A stretch of 64,000 bases of DNA from Arthrobacter rhombi (GCF_900163545.1 NZ_FUHW01000028.1:18726-82725), one strand, 5' to 3'. Shown: positions 32,711 through 41,982, numbered from the stretch's first letter. The notes: generated from the sequence alone by a model not told the origin. Numbers and translations: made by a program.

Positions 32711-34008
32711 GGCATCTCCTGAGGGGTTTCGTCTGCGTCAATGGGGTGCCTGGCGACCTCGCGGGGCACCACCAGACGTACCGACCAACCGCCCTCGGCG
32801 TTCGGCCCATGGTCGAGGGCCGCACCGATCAGTTCGGCCCGTTCACGCAGTCCGAGCAAGCCAAAACCCCCGCCGACACCAGCACCAGCGGCGGCACCAG
32901 CCCCGACCTGGCATGCGGCGGCGTGCCCATGGTGAACGACGGCGATGAGCTGGGAGGGATCACTGTCATCGACATCCACCACACAGCGGGCCCCGGGGGA
33001 ATGGGCAGCGGCATTGCTCAGGGACTCCTGGACCATCCGATACACCACCAGTTGCGCCAAGGGGCCGATTCCGGCGGCTAGCTCCCGATCTGGCCGGGCC
33101 GCCGACAGGAGGAGATCCACGTCCATCCCGGTACGTCGGCGTTCTTCAACCAGCCCGGGAATCCCCGCTATGGTTTCCACCGAGCGGGTGCCCTCGGGGT
33201 GTTCGCGCAGCAGCCCGACGATCCTACGCAGATCCTCCAGCACCGCCGTGCTTTGGGAACGAACCTGCTGGGCCGAGCGTTTGGCTTCCTCGGGATCGGT
33301 GTCGATTTGTTGTTGGATTGCGGCGGTCATCAGGGCTATACCCGACATATGGTGTGCGGCGATATCATGCAGTTCCCTGGACATCGCTGTGCGTTCCTTT
33401 GAAACGGCGGCCTCGATGCGGGCCTGTTGTTCGCGGGCCAGAGCCTGAATCTCATGGGTCCGTGACAGACGGGCTTCCCGCCGAGCCGAGAGCACCAAGG
33501 CGAACAACAGGGGGGCCCCGACCACCACCAGGGCTTGCCCGACGGCGGAAGTCACGGCAGCGGTGGCAGGGAGGCCGGTGCGGAAGTCATTGAACGCCTG
33601 AGCCCCGGCAATGATCAGGACGGCCAGCACCAACAGGGGCGCCACCCGAGGCAGGGGAAGCCGACCCGCCGACAGGAAGACGGCACAAAAGATGGCAATG
33701 GTGCTGAGGCTGAACGCCGGGCCCGGCACGAAAACGGCGAGTACCACCGGCAACAGCACCACGAGGGTCAAGACCGTTCGCGGTGCCGACTTCGCCCACA
33801 GGAGCGCCGCGGACTGGCACACCAGCACCACCGCAACGACCCAGAAGTTCTCGCCTCCCGCGGGGAACGTCCCTCCGGGTATACCGGTGTCGGCCTCCTC
33901 GAGCAGGGGGAGCAGGAAGAGGACTGTCAGGGCCAGCCCGCCGCTGATCACGGCGATGATCCCCTCGATGGGGGATGGCCGGAAACCGTGCTGCGCCTGC
34001 TCGTTCAT
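32707..34008 (-). CDS. Sensor histidine kinase (HisKA_3, NarX/LiaS-like)
   Basis: A 433-residue membrane kinase. The N-terminal ~170 residues hold five or six hydrophobic segments with short loops and no large sensor domain, suggesting that it senses the membrane state or an interacting transporter. The coiled-coil dimerisation helix carries MSRELHDIAAHHMSGI with the phospho-acceptor His (near residue 215). The ATPase domain follows, with the N-box near VYRMVQESLSNAAAHSPG and G-box GGGFGLLGLRERAELIGA. ATG 34006-34008 has AGGAA 10 nt upstream. It is coupled to the response regulator through an ATGA overlap. Confidence 0.92.
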   Translation of the reverse strand: MNEQAQHGFRPSPIEGIIAVISGGLALTVLFLLPLLEEADTGIPGGTFPAGGENFWVVAVVLVCQSAALLWAKSAPRTVLTLVVLLPVVLAVFVPGPAFSLSTIAIFCAVFLSAGRLPLPRVAPLLVLAVLIIAGAQAFNDFRTGLPATAAVTSAVGQALVVVGAPLLFALVLSARREARLSRTHEIQALAREQQARIEAAVSKERTAMSRELHDIAAHHMSGIALMTAAIQQQIDTDPEEAKRSAQQVRSQSTAVLEDLRRIVGLLREHPEGTRSVETIAGIPGLVEERRRTGMDVDLLLSAARPDRELAAGIGPLAQLVVYRMVQESLSNAAAHSPGARCVVDVDDSDPSQLIAVVHHGHAAACQVGAGAAAGAGVGGGFGLLGLRERAELIGAALDHGPNAEGGWSVRLVVPREVARHPIDADETPQEMP

Positions 34009-34173
34009 CTCGTGAAGTTCCTGTCGTGAGCCGGTGTTGGAAAGGGGCGACGTCGTCGTGGATCCCCTATCTAGGCCCGGGGCACCATGCCATCCTTGCA
34101 GATGAGGGACCGGGCCGAACAGGGCAGCTGAACGGCCAAGACACGACCAAAACGGCTCCGGCCGGCAGCGGTC

Positions 34174-34779
34174 CTACCCGTCGGCGGCGTTCTGTAGCGA
34201 GCGGGCCGCCCGGTCGAAGTAGTCCCAGATCGTCGCATCCTGCAGCGGTGGCAGGGCGATCCGGTCCAGGGCATGGCGCATATGGGCCAACCAGGTATCC
34301 CGGGCTGCGGTGTCCACGATGTAGGGGACGTGACGCATCCGCAGACGGGGGTGCCCGCGCAGTTGGCTGTAGGTGGTGGGCCCACCCCAATATTGTTCCA
34401 GGAACAACTGCAGTCGGATGGCTGCGGGCTTCAGATCCTCTTCCGGGTAGATCGAGCGGAACCCGGCATCGTTGGCGACGGACTCGTAGAAGTACTCGGT
34501 CAGCCGCTGGAAGGTCTTCGAGCCGCCGACCTCGGCGTAGAAGGTTCCCAGGTAGGGGGAGAGGTCCTCATGATCGCCCACGTCTGCAGATGCCGGGGTG
34601 GTTCCGCCGAACCGGTCGGGACTCTGCCCGGAGACATCGGTGTCCTCGGGCTGCCCGCCCGAGGCGCCGGGGGATACCGAGGGGGAGGACAGCGGGCGTA
34701 CCTGTCCGACATGGATGCCCAGGGATTCCCCTCCGGGCAAACGGATGGGCCCGCCTTGCTGGTTTTGTTGGTCGCTCAC
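34174..34779 (-). CDS. glbO: Group II truncated haemoglobin (GlbO/trHbO) with N-terminal extension
   Basis: A 201-residue protein whose globin core starts near residue 80 (YAEVGGSKTFQRLTEYFYES) and aligns well with M. tuberculosis GlbO (128 residues). Proximal His150 lies in RLRMRHVPY, Trp at G8 is Trp163 in RDTWLAHM, Tyr at CD1 is Tyr111 in IYPEEDL, and QYWGGPTTYSQLRGHPRL is the family hallmark. The first ~75 residues are Pro/Ser/Gly/Gln-rich and probably disordered, an uncommon addition. It binds O2/NO and may protect or assist respiration. GTG 34777-34779 has GGAAGGA 9 nt upstream. Confidence 0.93.
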   Translation of the reverse strand: MSDQQNQQGGPIRLPGGESLGIHVGQVRPLSSPSVSPGASGGQPEDTDVSGQSPDRFGGTTPASADVGDHEDLSPYLGTFYAEVGGSKTFQRLTEYFYESVANDAGFRSIYPEEDLKPAAIRLQLFLEQYWGGPTTYSQLRGHPRLRMRHVPYIVDTAARDTWLAHMRHALDRIALPPLQDATIWDYFDRAARSLQNAADG

Positions 34780-34823
34780 GAGTCGATTCCTTCCACGGCT
34801 GGCACGGTCCAGCCTTCTCCACA

Positions 34824-35507
34824 CTATCGAATGCGCAGGTGCTTCAGTGCTTCGCGTTGACTCAGGCCCGAGAGCTCGGAGCGATGGCTGGCAACGAAGG
34901 AGCGGACCCAGGTTGGATCGGTTTTGGCGTATTCGCGTAAAGCCCAACCAATCGCCTTGCGGAGGAAGAAATCCTGTTCGGCCATATTCGGGTAGATGGC
35001 AGCTTCCAGCAGGCCGACGTCGGTGTCTTCCTTCGAGCTGAGCTGGGTGATGATGGCTATTCGACGTTTCCAATGGTTCGGATCCACCGCCCAGCGACGC
35101 AAGAGCGGATCCATCTGCTCGCGATGGTGGGCGAGCAGATGGGCGAACCTGCGGTGGCAATTATCGACGATGTCCCACCAGGCCCCGTCAACGACCATGT
35201 CTTCGAACAGGTCCAGGAACTCGAGTCGGCCCCTGCAGGACCGGTAAGCGGTGAGTTGTTGGGCGGCATACCATTGCTCGCGGCACTGGGCACCGTCCCA
35301 CAACTTCCTGGCCTCGTCGAGTAGATCCTCCCAGCGGCTGACCCCCGTTTCGCGGACCGCCTCACGGACGATCCGCTGGACCGTGGGGGCGCGGACGCCG
35401 AAGAAGTCCATTTCGGTCTTCAGATAGCGCTGCATGGCTCCCGCCGCGGTCGGATCGGCGACGGCCGCCAACCGCGAGGTGATCAACTGCCCGAGTTCAT
35501 CTGCCAT
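34824..35507 (-). CDS. AlkD-like DNA alkylation repair glycosylase (HEAT-repeat)
   Basis: A 227-residue all-helical protein of the DNA_alkylation family. FFGVRAPTVQRIVREAV near residue 35, WWDIVDNCHRRFAHLLAHHR near 110 and NHWKRRIAIITQLSSKEDTD with NMAEQDFFLRKAIGWALREYAKTDP are typical AlkD blocks; the Trp and Asp in WWDIVD and the Arg in RRIA match DNA-contact and catalytic residues. It excises N3/N7-alkylpurines. The ATG at 35505-35507 follows the OsmC stop by 2 nt, so it is coupled to that gene. Confidence 0.92.
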   Translation of the reverse strand: MADELGQLITSRLAAVADPTAAGAMQRYLKTEMDFFGVRAPTVQRIVREAVRETGVSRWEDLLDEARKLWDGAQCREQWYAAQQLTAYRSCRGRLEFLDLFEDMVVDGAWWDIVDNCHRRFAHLLAHHREQMDPLLRRWAVDPNHWKRRIAIITQLSSKEDTDVGLLEAAIYPNMAEQDFFLRKAIGWALREYAKTDPTWVRSFVASHRSELSGLSQREALKHLRIR

Positions 35508-35509
35508 GA

Positions 35510-35977
35510 CTAGGGTGCGACGGGTCGGTTGAGGACCGGGAAGTTCACCGAGCGGGCGATGAAGCACAGCTGGTGCGCCCGTTCGTGGAGGGAATCGGCG
35601 AGGCCACGTTGGGACTCATCGGCCAACACGACGCGCGGACTCAGGAGGGCTTCAGTGAATTCGCCGCTCCCGTCACGGTTCAAGCGCAGGGTTCCGGCGG
35701 CGGAGTCCGTGTATCCGGTGACGTGGAGCCCATATTTCACCGCCACATGGAAGTAGGACAACATATGGCATTGGGCGAGGGCACCCAGCAGGAGTTGCTC
35801 GGGGTTCCACCGGTCGGAGTCGCCGTGGAAGGTCGGGTCCGCGGTCCCTGGCAGATCCGGTAACCCGGTTGCCCGCAAGAAATGTTCCCGGCCGTAGTCC
35901 CGATGACCGGTGGTCCCGGTGCCGTGGTTGCCCGTCCACTCGACGTCGACGCGGTATTGATGCAGATTCGGGTCCAT
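35510..35977 (-). CDS. OsmC-family protein
   Basis: A 155-residue OsmC/Ohr-fold protein. DRWNPEQLLLGALAQCHMLSYFHVA (position ~55-79) contains the conserved first Cys of the family; the partner position near residue 140 reads LHERAHQLCFIARSVNFPV with the second Cys. These form the peroxidatic dithiol that reduces organic hydroperoxides. A leaderless promoter (TACAGT 6 nt before ATG) precedes it, and the AlkD-like gene follows 2 nt after, linking peroxide and alkylation defence. Confidence 0.9.
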   Translation of the reverse strand: MDPNLHQYRVDVEWTGNHGTGTTGHRDYGREHFLRATGLPDLPGTADPTFHGDSDRWNPEQLLLGALAQCHMLSYFHVAVKYGLHVTGYTDSAAGTLRLNRDGSGEFTEALLSPRVVLADESQRGLADSLHERAHQLCFIARSVNFPVLNRPVAP

Positions 35978-35983
35978 GGCACC

Positions 35984-35989
35984 ACTGTA
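35984..35989 (-). promoter_or_regulatory. -10 box of the osmC-like/alkD-like operon (leaderless)
   Basis: TACAGT on the minus strand lies 6 nt before the ATG at 35975-35977. Confidence 0.5.
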
Positions 35990-36038
35990 GGCCCGAATCC
36001 TCGGACCCAGCCGGTTGCCCCGATCAGCCGCTCAGGAA

Positions 36039-38585
36039 CTATCCGTCCACTGCCTGCGCGGCCAGGGCCCGGACCACCGCGTCGCGGCTTTCCACCAGCA
36101 TCCGGCGCAAGGCAGGGCTTCCGGTACCCAGCTGATCCAAGAAGGCATCGGTGGCTTTCAACGTCGCCTCCGTCGTCTGGGCCATCGGGAACAAGCCGAC
36201 GATGATCTGCTGGGCGATCTCCCAGCTCTTGGACTCCCAAACACCCTGGATGACCTGGAAGTACTTCGCGGCGAAGGGCTCCAACAGTGCTGGATCGTGG
36301 GCCTGCTTGAACCCGTTGATGGCCGAACGCTGATGGGTGTTGGAGAGCTCGCTGCCATCGATGATGGCCTCCCAGGCGGCCAGCTTCGCTTCGGCGGTGG
36401 GGATGGCTGCCCGGGCGACCTCGGCGGCCAGCCGGCCGTTGGCCGTATCGTCGGTGGCCAGTTCGGCCTCGATATCGGCTGCGCCGGCTCGCCCGCCGGC
36501 GACCAAGACGGTGAGCAGATGCCAGCGCAGGTCGGCGTCGATCTGCAGATCCTTCAGCTGCTGTTCGCCACCGAGCAGGGCAGCTACCGTATCCAGCTGG
36601 TCCGCGGTCCGTGAGCGTGAGGCCGCGGCCTTCACGAATTGGAGCTGCTTATCCGAGCCGGCCTCCGCGCTACGGGCCAACTCCCAGAGCTGATCGGCTG
36701 CCTGCTCACCCATCCGCTGGCGATCCTCGGCGCGCACGTAGTAGTCCAAGACGGTGTTCAGCTGGCCCAAGATGACCAAGACCACCGAAGAGTCGGATTC
36801 GTGGCCAATATTGCGCAGCACCAGTTCGACGAATTCGCGGGCAGGTGTTTCGGCGTCGCGGGCGGCATCCCACGCCGAACCCCAGACCAGGGTGCGGGGC
36901 AGCGAAGCCTCGAAATCCTTCAGATGCTTCATCGCCACCTGGAGTGAGGCGGGATCCAGACGGATCTTCGCATAGGCCAGGTCGTCGTCGTTCACCAGCA
37001 CCAGGTCGGGGCGCTTCCTGCCCACGAAGGCCTCGACCTCGGTGCGCTCACCTGCGACATCGAGTTCCTGACGGTGGGTGCGGACCAGCTTTCCGGCTTC
37101 GTTCAGGTCATAGAAGCCCACTGCTGCCCGGTGCGGACGGATGGTGGGGTAATCCGCTGGGGCCGACTGGACGACGGCGAAGGAAGTGATCGTTCCGTCC
37201 TCGGCGGTAGCAATCTCGGCTTCGAGCTTATTGACGCCCGCCGTTTCAAGCCAGAGCCGGGTCCATTCGGAAAGGTCGCGACCACTGGAGGCCTCGAGCT
37301 CGCGCATCAGGTCGGGAAGTTCGGTGTTGGAGTAGGCATGTTTGGAGAAGTATTCGCGGACCCCCGCCATGAATTCCTTCTGGCCGACCCAGGCCACCAG
37401 CTGGCGCAGCACCGAGGCGCCCTTGGCATAGGTAATGCCGTCGAAGTTGACCTGTACGTCCTCCAGATCCTTGATTTCGGCCTTGATCGGGTGTGTTGAG
37501 GGCAGCTGGTCCTGGCGGTAGGCCCAGGACTTTTCCATGGAGGAGAACGTGGTCCAGGCCTGGCTGAACTCGGTGTTCTCCGCGGCGGCCAGCGCCGACA
37601 TGAATTCGGCGAAGGACTCGTTGAGCCAGAGGTCGTTCCACCAGCGCATGGTCACCAGGTCCCCGAACCACATATGGGCCAGTTCGTGCAGGATGGTGAT
37701 CGCCCGGCGTTCAATCATGGCATCGGTGGGACGGGACCTGAAGACATAGGACTCCAGGAAGGTGACGGCCCCGGCGTTTTCCATGGCCCCGGCGTTGAAC
37801 TCCGGGACAAAGAGCTGGTCGTACTTCTCGAACGGGTAGGGCGTGCCGAACTGCTCCTCGTAGAACTCGAAGCCCTGGCGGGTCAGCGTGAAGATGTTCT
37901 CAGCATCCAGGTGCTCCATGATCGATTTGCGCGCGAAAACGCCCAACGGGATGGTCCGCCCATCGGAACTGGTCAGCTCGCTGCGCACCGCCTCATAGGG
38001 GCCGGCAATAAGGGCGGTGATATAGGAGGAGATCCGCGCGGTGGGGGAGAACGCCCAGGTGGCCTTTCCCTGGCCTGCGGGAGTCGGAGCCGGGGTGGGG
38101 GAGTTGGAGATGAGGTCCCAGTAGTCGGGGGCGGTGACGGTGAAGGAGAAGGCTGCCTTCAGGTCGGGCTGCTCAAAAACGGCGAACATCCGTCGTGAAT
38201 CGGGGACCTCGAACTGGGAGTAGAGGTAGACCTCATCATCCACCGGGTCCACGAAACGGTGCAGGCCTTCGCCGGTATTCATATAGAGGGCGTCGGCGAC
38301 GATGCGCAGCTCATTGCGGGCAGCGAGCTGCGGTAACTGGATGCGTACGCCGTCGCTGACCTGGCTCGGATCCAGTTCCACCCCGTTGAGGGTGACCGAA
38401 TGGACGGTATCGGTGACCGCATCGATGAACGTGCTGGTTCCGGCGGTGGCCTCGAAGCTCACGGTTGTGGTGGAACCGAACACCTTCTCTCCGCGGGTGA
38501 GGTCCAGCTCGATGTCGTAGGTTTCGACGGTGACTAGCCCGGCGCGTTCACGCGCTTCGTCGCGGGTGAGATTCAATCCTGGCAC
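36039..38585 (-). CDS. pepN: Aminopeptidase N (M1 family)
   Basis: An 848-residue zinc aminopeptidase of the actinobacterial PepN type. The exopeptidase motif GAMENAG lies near residue 265, zinc ligands and catalytic Glu are in HELAH at 300-304, and the third ligand Glu is in LNESFAE about 20 residues later. N-terminal saddle domain (1-190), catalytic domain (190-440) and a C-terminal ERAP1-like helical domain (530-848) follow the usual order. It releases N-terminal residues from cytoplasmic peptides. The gene is flanked by about 60 nt downstream and 235 nt upstream without other genes. Confidence 0.95.
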   Translation of the reverse strand: MPGLNLTRDEARERAGLVTVETYDIELDLTRGEKVFGSTTTVSFEATAGTSTFIDAVTDTVHSVTLNGVELDPSQVSDGVRIQLPQLAARNELRIVADALYMNTGEGLHRFVDPVDDEVYLYSQFEVPDSRRMFAVFEQPDLKAAFSFTVTAPDYWDLISNSPTPAPTPAGQGKATWAFSPTARISSYITALIAGPYEAVRSELTSSDGRTIPLGVFARKSIMEHLDAENIFTLTRQGFEFYEEQFGTPYPFEKYDQLFVPEFNAGAMENAGAVTFLESYVFRSRPTDAMIERRAITILHELAHMWFGDLVTMRWWNDLWLNESFAEFMSALAAAENTEFSQAWTTFSSMEKSWAYRQDQLPSTHPIKAEIKDLEDVQVNFDGITYAKGASVLRQLVAWVGQKEFMAGVREYFSKHAYSNTELPDLMRELEASSGRDLSEWTRLWLETAGVNKLEAEIATAEDGTITSFAVVQSAPADYPTIRPHRAAVGFYDLNEAGKLVRTHRQELDVAGERTEVEAFVGRKRPDLVLVNDDDLAYAKIRLDPASLQVAMKHLKDFEASLPRTLVWGSAWDAARDAETPAREFVELVLRNIGHESDSSVVLVILGQLNTVLDYYVRAEDRQRMGEQAADQLWELARSAEAGSDKQLQFVKAAASRSRTADQLDTVAALLGGEQQLKDLQIDADLRWHLLTVLVAGGRAGAADIEAELATDDTANGRLAAEVARAAIPTAEAKLAAWEAIIDGSELSNTHQRSAINGFKQAHDPALLEPFAAKYFQVIQGVWESKSWEIAQQIIVGLFPMAQTTEATLKATDAFLDQLGTGSPALRRMLVESRDAVVRALAAQAVDG

Positions 38586-38820
38586 GGTGATGCCTCCCTG
38601 TGGTCTTTCGCGGTTGATGGCGGTCCAGAGAGCGCGGATATCTGAAGCGATTCCTGAACATTACGGATATTGTCTCACTTAAACGGCGCGATGGCGCTAC
38701 CTGGCGGAAGGAAATACCGGCAGTGTGTTCCGGGGCCCGTGTCCGGGCCCGCGGGCGCCGGATAGGATCGGTTCACGGGATCCGTCCCGCCACACCGCCT
38801 CGATGACCAGGAGAAGCACC

Positions 38821-39873
38821 GTGAACCAGACCCATGTCTACGTTGGCTGCGCGAAGGCCGGAACCGTCGAGACCTTCGCCTTCGATCCCGCAACAGGAAC
38901 CTTGAGCCCCGCCGGCGAACCGGTTGGCGTGGAGGGGGTCCGCTCTTTGGCCTCGAGCCGGGAACGCGGATTGCTCTATGCCGGGGCCTCCAGCAAACCG
39001 CCGATGCTGAACGTCCTGGACATCGACGGCTCCACCGGCCGACTGAGCAACGCCGCCAGGGTCCAGCTGGCCGATAACACGGCCTATATCAGTCTGGATG
39101 CCGACGGTCAGACGGTCCGCAGCGCTTCCTACCACCATGACGCGGTGAACTCAGTGCCGCTCGACGCCGACGGCCTGCCGGCCGGTAATGCCCTGCGGGC
39201 GCCCAGCCCGGGGGAAAAAGCCCACAGCGTCCGTACGAGCCCCGATGGCCGCTACGTTTATGCTTCCTCGCTGGGCAGTGACCGTGTGGTCTGGTATTCC
39301 ACCCAGACAGGGGAACTGACGCTGGCCGGGTCCCTCGATGCCCCGACCGGCTCGGGGCCGCGACACCTCCTCTTCAACGCCGACGCATCCCGGGTCTACG
39401 TCATCCATGAGATGTCCGGGGAAGTTGCCGCCCACGAACGGGATCCAGATACCGGGGCCCTCACCGAAATCCAGCGCATTGACACCGTCCCCGCCTCCCT
39501 GGGCCTCGTCCCCGGCTTCGCCCGCCATCCAGGAGGCCCGGTGCCCGGTCCCGACGCCATCTGGTGCGCCGATATCCGCATCGGGGGCCGGGGAAAATTC
39601 CTGTTCACCACCGAACGCTCAACCTCGACGGTTTCCACGTTCGCCATCGACCCCGATACCGGCAGGCTGGACTATCTGCGCACCACTGACACCGAAGAAC
39701 AACCCCGCGGGGCCTGCGTGGATGCGGACGGTGAATACCTCTTTGTCTGCGGGGAACGTTCGGGCCACCTGAGCGCCTACAGCATTTCCCCGCACGACGG
39801 AAAACTCACGGCCACCGGACGGGCAGCCACCGGTGAGGGGCCCCTGTGGATCGAGGTCGTCGCCCCCTTGTAG
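38821..39873 (+). CDS. Lactonase-family beta-propeller protein (YbhE/Pgl-like)
   Basis: A 350-residue seven-bladed beta-propeller protein of the lactonase family (PF10282), related to 6-phosphogluconolactonase YbhE and muconate cycloisomerase-like enzymes. Repeated blade signatures are visible: VYVGCAKAGTVETFAFDPATGTLSP cut here, KAHSVRTSPDGRYVYASSLG, GPRHLLFNADASRVYVIHEM and GACVDADGEYLFVCGERSG. GTG 38821 follows AGGAG 8 nt upstream. The next gene is rpiB, consistent with a pentose phosphate link, but the true lactone substrate is unknown. Confidence 0.85.
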   Translation: MNQTHVYVGCAKAGTVETFAFDPATGTLSPAGEPVGVEGVRSLASSRERGLLYAGASSKPPMLNVLDIDGSTGRLSNAARVQLADNTAYISLDADGQTVRSASYHHDAVNSVPLDADGLPAGNALRAPSPGEKAHSVRTSPDGRYVYASSLGSDRVVWYSTQTGELTLAGSLDAPTGSGPRHLLFNADASRVYVIHEMSGEVAAHERDPDTGALTEIQRIDTVPASLGLVPGFARHPGGPVPGPDAIWCADIRIGGRGKFLFTTERSTSTVSTFAIDPDTGRLDYLRTTDTEEQPRGACVDADGEYLFVCGERSGHLSAYSISPHDGKLTATGRAATGEGPLWIEVVAPL

Positions 39874-39915
39874 GCTAGGAAACGTTCCCCTCCCACGGAT
39901 GACCCGAAGGACATC

Positions 39916-40389
39916 ATGCGCGTTCATATTGCCACCGACCATGCCGGACTCGAACTCAGCGCCCACCTGGTGGCGCATCTGCGCGGCGCCGGCCACGACG
40001 TCGTGGACCATGGCCCGACCTCCTACGATGCCGAGGACGACTACCCGGGATTCTGCATTAACGCCGCCGAAGCCGTCGCCGCCGAACAGGCCCGCGGACT
40101 GGATGCCTTGGGGATCGTGCTGGGAGGTTCGGGCAACGGCGAACAGATCGCCGCGAATAAGGTCAAGGGGATCCGCGCCGCCTTGGCCTGGAACCTGGAC
40201 ACCGCCCGACTGGCCCGCCAACACAACAACGCCAATATTGTTGCCGTGGGTGGGCGCCAGCACAGTATCGAAGAGGCCACTGGCCTGATCGACGCCTTCC
40301 TGGCCGAACCGTTCAGCGAAGCAGAACGCCATATTCGTCGAATCCAGCAGATCGGTGCCTACGAAACCACCGGCCAACTAGAGGACTAG
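39916..40389 (+). CDS. rpiB: Ribose-5-phosphate isomerase B
   Basis: A 157-residue RpiB/LacAB-family isomerase that interconverts ribose-5-phosphate and ribulose-5-phosphate. HIATDHAGLELSAHLVAHL is the N-terminal substrate loop; VLGGSGNGEQIAANKVKGIRA near residue 72 holds the anion-binding GSGNGE loop. Position 74 region has Gly-Ser rather than Cys as base, like the mycobacterial type which uses Glu in GNGE. AAGGAC lies before the ATG. The Nei-like glycosylase gene starts one base after its stop. Confidence 0.95.
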   Translation: MRVHIATDHAGLELSAHLVAHLRGAGHDVVDHGPTSYDAEDDYPGFCINAAEAVAAEQARGLDALGIVLGGSGNGEQIAANKVKGIRAALAWNLDTARLARQHNNANIVAVGGRQHSIEEATGLIDAFLAEPFSEAERHIRRIQQIGAYETTGQLED

Positions 40390-40390
40390 G

Positions 40391-41299
40391 GTGCCCGAGG
40401 GCCACTCCGTCCACCGGCTTGCCCGCCAACTGGACGATGTTTTCGCCGGAGAAGTACTGCGGGTGTCGAGCCCGCAAGGAAGATTCACGGCAGGGGCCGC
40501 ACTGCTAGACGGTCGTGAGCTCCTGGAGGCCACGGCCCACGGCAAGCAGCTGTTCGCCCGCTTCGCCGGCGAACAGATTCTGCGGGTCCATCTGGGGCTC
40601 TACGGTGCCTTCGGCTTCGGGGGAGACCAGGGTTTCCGGGGCGCTTCGAGCATCGGTGCCCCGCGACGCATCGGCGAGAAGGAGGCCTACGACGACGGGA
40701 CTCCCGTCGCCTACGACGGACCTCCGGAACCGGTGGGCCACGTCAGAATGCGTCTGGTCTCCGAACACGGCTGGGCCGACCTGCGCGGCCCCTCGGTCTG
40801 CGAGGTGCTGACCGTGCCGGAGGCCGAAGCGGTTCGGGGGCGGTTGGGACCCGACCCGTTGGGGGCTGATACCGCTGCCGGGGAAGAGGAATTCCTCCGA
40901 CGGATCGGGGCCACCGGTACCGTGATCGCCGCCGCGCTGATGAACCAGGCCCTGATTGCGGGGGTCGGAAATATCTACCGGGCCGAAGCACTCTTCCGTG
41001 CCGGACTCGACCCGTGGGCGCGAGGCCGCGACCTGCCGGTACCGGTGGTGCGCCGGTTGTGGCAGGATATCTGCGCGCTCATGGCCGATGGGGTCCGCGA
41101 TGGCCGCATCATCACCACCCGGGCCCCAGACCGTGCCGACCCCGAAGCCCCGGTCTGGCCCGATCATGCCTACTACACCTACCAACGCCAGGGGCAGCCC
41201 TGTCTGATCTGCCGGACGCCGATCGGACTGGCCGAGCTGGCGGCGCGCAAACTCTATTGGTGTCCTGCCTGCCAGCCCCGCACGGGTCGGTCGGCCTAG
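40391..41299 (+). CDS. Fpg/Nei-family DNA glycosylase/AP lyase (Nei2-like)
   Basis: A 302-residue base-excision repair glycosylase. The N-terminus PEGHSVHR places catalytic Pro1 and Glu2 after Met removal, as in endonuclease VIII-type enzymes. The helix-two-turn-helix has GVGNIYRAEALFRAGLDPW (~196-214), and the zinc finger is CLIC...CPAC (residues ~273-296). The start GTG at 40391 follows the rpiB stop by one base, so translation is coupled. It should excise oxidised pyrimidines. Confidence 0.93.
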   Translation: MPEGHSVHRLARQLDDVFAGEVLRVSSPQGRFTAGAALLDGRELLEATAHGKQLFARFAGEQILRVHLGLYGAFGFGGDQGFRGASSIGAPRRIGEKEAYDDGTPVAYDGPPEPVGHVRMRLVSEHGWADLRGPSVCEVLTVPEAEAVRGRLGPDPLGADTAAGEEEFLRRIGATGTVIAAALMNQALIAGVGNIYRAEALFRAGLDPWARGRDLPVPVVRRLWQDICALMADGVRDGRIITTRAPDRADPEAPVWPDHAYYTYQRQGQPCLICRTPIGLAELAARKLYWCPACQPRTGRSA

Positions 41300-41976
41300 C
41301 GACCCCGGATCCGGCCTCGGGCCGGCGTGTCTTGTTCGAAGGCGGCGATCAGCGCTTCGAACTCCGGTGCGTCTTGAGCCCGGTGACCACTTCCTGGCAG
41401 GATGCGATGGGCGGCCCCGTGCCGGATCAAAACCGCGGCGATTGCCTCATACTGTTCGTTCCAGCCGCCGGTGAGCACCAGGGTGGGCAGGGTCGCCATC
41501 AGATCCGGCGTGATGTTGTGACCCCATGGTGCCGGTTGGGTGCTGAACCGCCGGGCGTGGGGTTCATCCTGCTGCCAATCCTCCACCAGGGCGCGGCCGC
41601 CAAACATGAACGGTTTGACCAGTGCCCAATAACCGAAAAGGTCACCGGCGGCGGCCTTCTGCCGGGCCCGGGTCATCACCGCGATGTGCTCTTCCACCGC
41701 CGGAACGCCCCTGACGATATCGAAGAGCGCCGGCTCCAGCAGGACCAGCCGTGCCGGCCGCAGGTGCCCCGCGGCGATCGCCAGCAACGCAGGAATCGCA
41801 CCCAAGGAGTGGGCAATGACGGTGACCGGCTCCGCCGTCGTCAGATTTCCCACCGTGGTGGTCCGCTGCTCCACGGGCGAGTCCGTGGCGAAGGCGACGT
41901 ACAGCCCCTCTTCATCGGTGCAATGGGGCCAGGCGGCCCTGCCGGTGCGGTTGGCTCCCGGAACGTAGATGCGCAT
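41296..41976 (-). CDS. Alpha/beta-hydrolase family protein
   Basis: A 226-residue alpha/beta-hydrolase. AHSLGAIPALLAIA (nucleophile Ser near residue 58) is the nucleophile elbow; PALFDIVRGVPAVEEHI starts the cap; GHRAQDAPEF near residue 198 carries the catalytic His. The protein starts unusually close to the second strand (MRIYVPGANRTG). A leaderless promoter TAATGT lies 6 nt upstream of ATG. Its end overlaps the stop of the convergent glycosylase gene by 4 bases. The substrate is unknown. Confidence 0.88.
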   Translation of the reverse strand: MRIYVPGANRTGRAAWPHCTDEEGLYVAFATDSPVEQRTTTVGNLTTAEPVTVIAHSLGAIPALLAIAAGHLRPARLVLLEPALFDIVRGVPAVEEHIAVMTRARQKAAAGDLFGYWALVKPFMFGGRALVEDWQQDEPHARRFSTQPAPWGHNITPDLMATLPTLVLTGGWNEQYEAIAAVLIRHGAAHRILPGSGHRAQDAPEFEALIAAFEQDTPARGRIRGR

Positions 41977-41982
41977 AGCCGG

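Noticed and set aside
28118..34008. Bacteriocin or lantibiotic biosynthesis cluster
   Set aside because: ABC, CPBP and two-component genes are present, but no precursor peptide, modification enzyme or cyclase can be seen; resistance or stress response is the simpler reading.
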